This document shows positions 6,245 through 6,980 of a stretch of 6,980 nt of DNA, piece after piece (positions within the stretch are counted from its first letter, which is position 1; each line of letters begins with the position of its first letter). The notes under the pieces were generated by a model. The model ran no database searches and had not been told where the DNA came from. It saw nothing but the letters and a program-made list of their open reading frames with translations. This DNA is from Rhizobiaceae bacterium UBA1291. Lineage in GTDB: Bacteria; Pseudomonadota; Alphaproteobacteria; Rhizobiales; Rhizobiaceae. Both the position numbers and the translations under genes were made by a program. Where the stretch lies: NCBI GenBank assembly GCA_002307905.1, contig DBUL01000228.1:2446-9425 (forward strand), written 5' to 3'.

Positions 6245-6980
6245 TCAGTCGCCCTTGTGGCGCCGCGCCGGGAAGAGGATGACGTCGCGGATCGACGGAG
6301 CGTTGGTCAGCACCATGATCAGGCGGTCGACGCCGATGCCCAGCCCACCGGCCGGCGGCATTCCCTGGTCCATGGCATCGAGGAAGTCCTCGTCGAGGGC
6401 CTTTTCCTTTTCGCCACGGGCATGAGCCTGAGCCAGCTGTTCCACCATGCGGGAGCGTTGCTCCTCCGGATCGTTGAGTTCGGAGAAGGCATTGCCGAGT
6501 TCCCAGCCGTTGACATAGGTCTCGAAGCGCTCGACCAGGCGTGGTTCGCCTGGCACTTCCTTGGCAAACGGCGAGATGTCCTTGGGGAAGTCAATGACAT
6601 GCACCGGCTGGATGAGGTCGCCCTCGACGGTTTCCTCGAAAATGAAGGCGAGGCATTCGCCCCACGTGGAGTCCTTCTCGACTTCGAAGCCGGCATGGCG
6701 CGCGGCAGCGCGGGCTTCCTCGTCGGTCTGGATGGCGAGGAAGTCGATACCGGTCTTCTCCTTGACTGCGCCGGGCATCGAGATGCGGCGGAACGGCCCT
6801 TTGAAAGAGAGTGTCTTGTCGCCATAGGGCACTTCGGTGGTGCCGTGGAGGGTCATCGCCAGTTCGGAGAACATCCTTTCGACAAGGTCCATGACGTCCT
6901 GGTAATCGGCATAGGCCCAGTAGCACTCCATCATCGTGAATTCCGGATTGTGCCGGGTGGAGACGCCTTCGTTACGGAAG
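6245..6980 (-). CDS. lysS: Class II lysyl-tRNA synthetase, C-terminal part
   Basis: The visible 244 residues are the C-terminal half of a class II lysyl-tRNA synthetase, which charges tRNA-Lys with lysine in the cytoplasm. The N-terminal anticodon-binding OB domain and motif 1 lie beyond the window. The first visible residues are motif 2, FRNEGVSTRHNPEFT, including the catalytic Arg of the FRNE loop. Further on are EIxNxFSELNDP-type residues (ELGNAFSELNDP), the GMPPAGGLGIGVDR stretch of motif 3 with its ATP-binding Arg, and SIRDVILFPARR near the C-terminus. The large insertion between motifs 2 and 3 is present. The short EF-P lysyltransferase EpmA has a different motif 2 (FRNEE type) and less here, so LysS is preferred. 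It is convergent to the unknown plus-strand gene and shares the hairpin between them. The frame is intact, with stop TGA at 6245-6247. Confidence 0.95.
   Translation of the reverse strand, partial: FRNEGVSTRHNPEFTMMECYWAYADYQDVMDLVERMFSELAMTLHGTTEVPYGDKTLSFKGPFRRISMPGAVKEKTGIDFLAIQTDEEARAAARHAGFEVEKDSTWGECLAFIFEETVEGDLIQPVHVIDFPKDISPFAKEVPGEPRLVERFETYVNGWELGNAFSELNDPEEQRSRMVEQLAQAHARGEKEKALDEDFLDAMDQGMPPAGGLGIGVDRLIMVLTNAPSIRDVILFPARRHKGD

Overview
The window looks like chromosomal DNA of an alphaproteobacterium, probably a rhizobium-like member of the Hyphomicrobiales. It is GC-rich and almost fully coding. Its SitA/SitB/SitC/SitD proteins read like the rhizobial manganese/iron importer. I cannot name the genus from the sequence alone.

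Layout. Positions 1-4584 hold five minus-strand genes that read as one transcription unit, in the order sitA (4584-3697), sitB (3700-2801), sitC (2820-1960), sitD (1963-1055) and arsA (1020 down to the window edge). The four sit genes are translationally coupled: a 4-nt ATGA overlap, a 20-nt overlap and another 4-nt ATGA overlap. The arsA start follows the sitD stop by 34 nt, with no visible terminator. Positions 4585-4826 form a divergent intergenic region with a candidate sitA promoter, a Fur-family-like operator across its start point and a second, unassigned inverted repeat. Positions 4827-6149 carry a plus-strand gene for an unrecognised membrane-anchored protein with a long Ala/Pro/Glu-rich tail. 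A strong hairpin terminator at 6170-6202 separates it from the convergent minus-strand lysS, of which only the 3' part (6245-6980) is present.

How the genes work together. SitA captures Mn(II)/Fe(II) in the periplasm, the SitC/SitD permease pair moves it across the inner membrane, and SitB powers transport. The SitA ligand set (His, His, Glu, Asp) fits manganese/iron better than zinc. The unexpected partner is a two-domain ArsA-type ATPase directly behind the importer. In this ArsA the first metalloid-binding cysteine (Cys113 of the E. coli plasmid R773 protein) is a tryptophan, while the Cys172 equivalent is kept.

The most interesting points are the sit-arsA linkage, the Cys-to-Trp change in ArsA, and the divergent unknown gene. 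The unknown protein has a histidine recurring exactly every eight residues and two copies of a W-L-x-x-L-[KR]-S motif in its tail. I found no CRISPR array, RNA gene, insertion sequence or phage gene.
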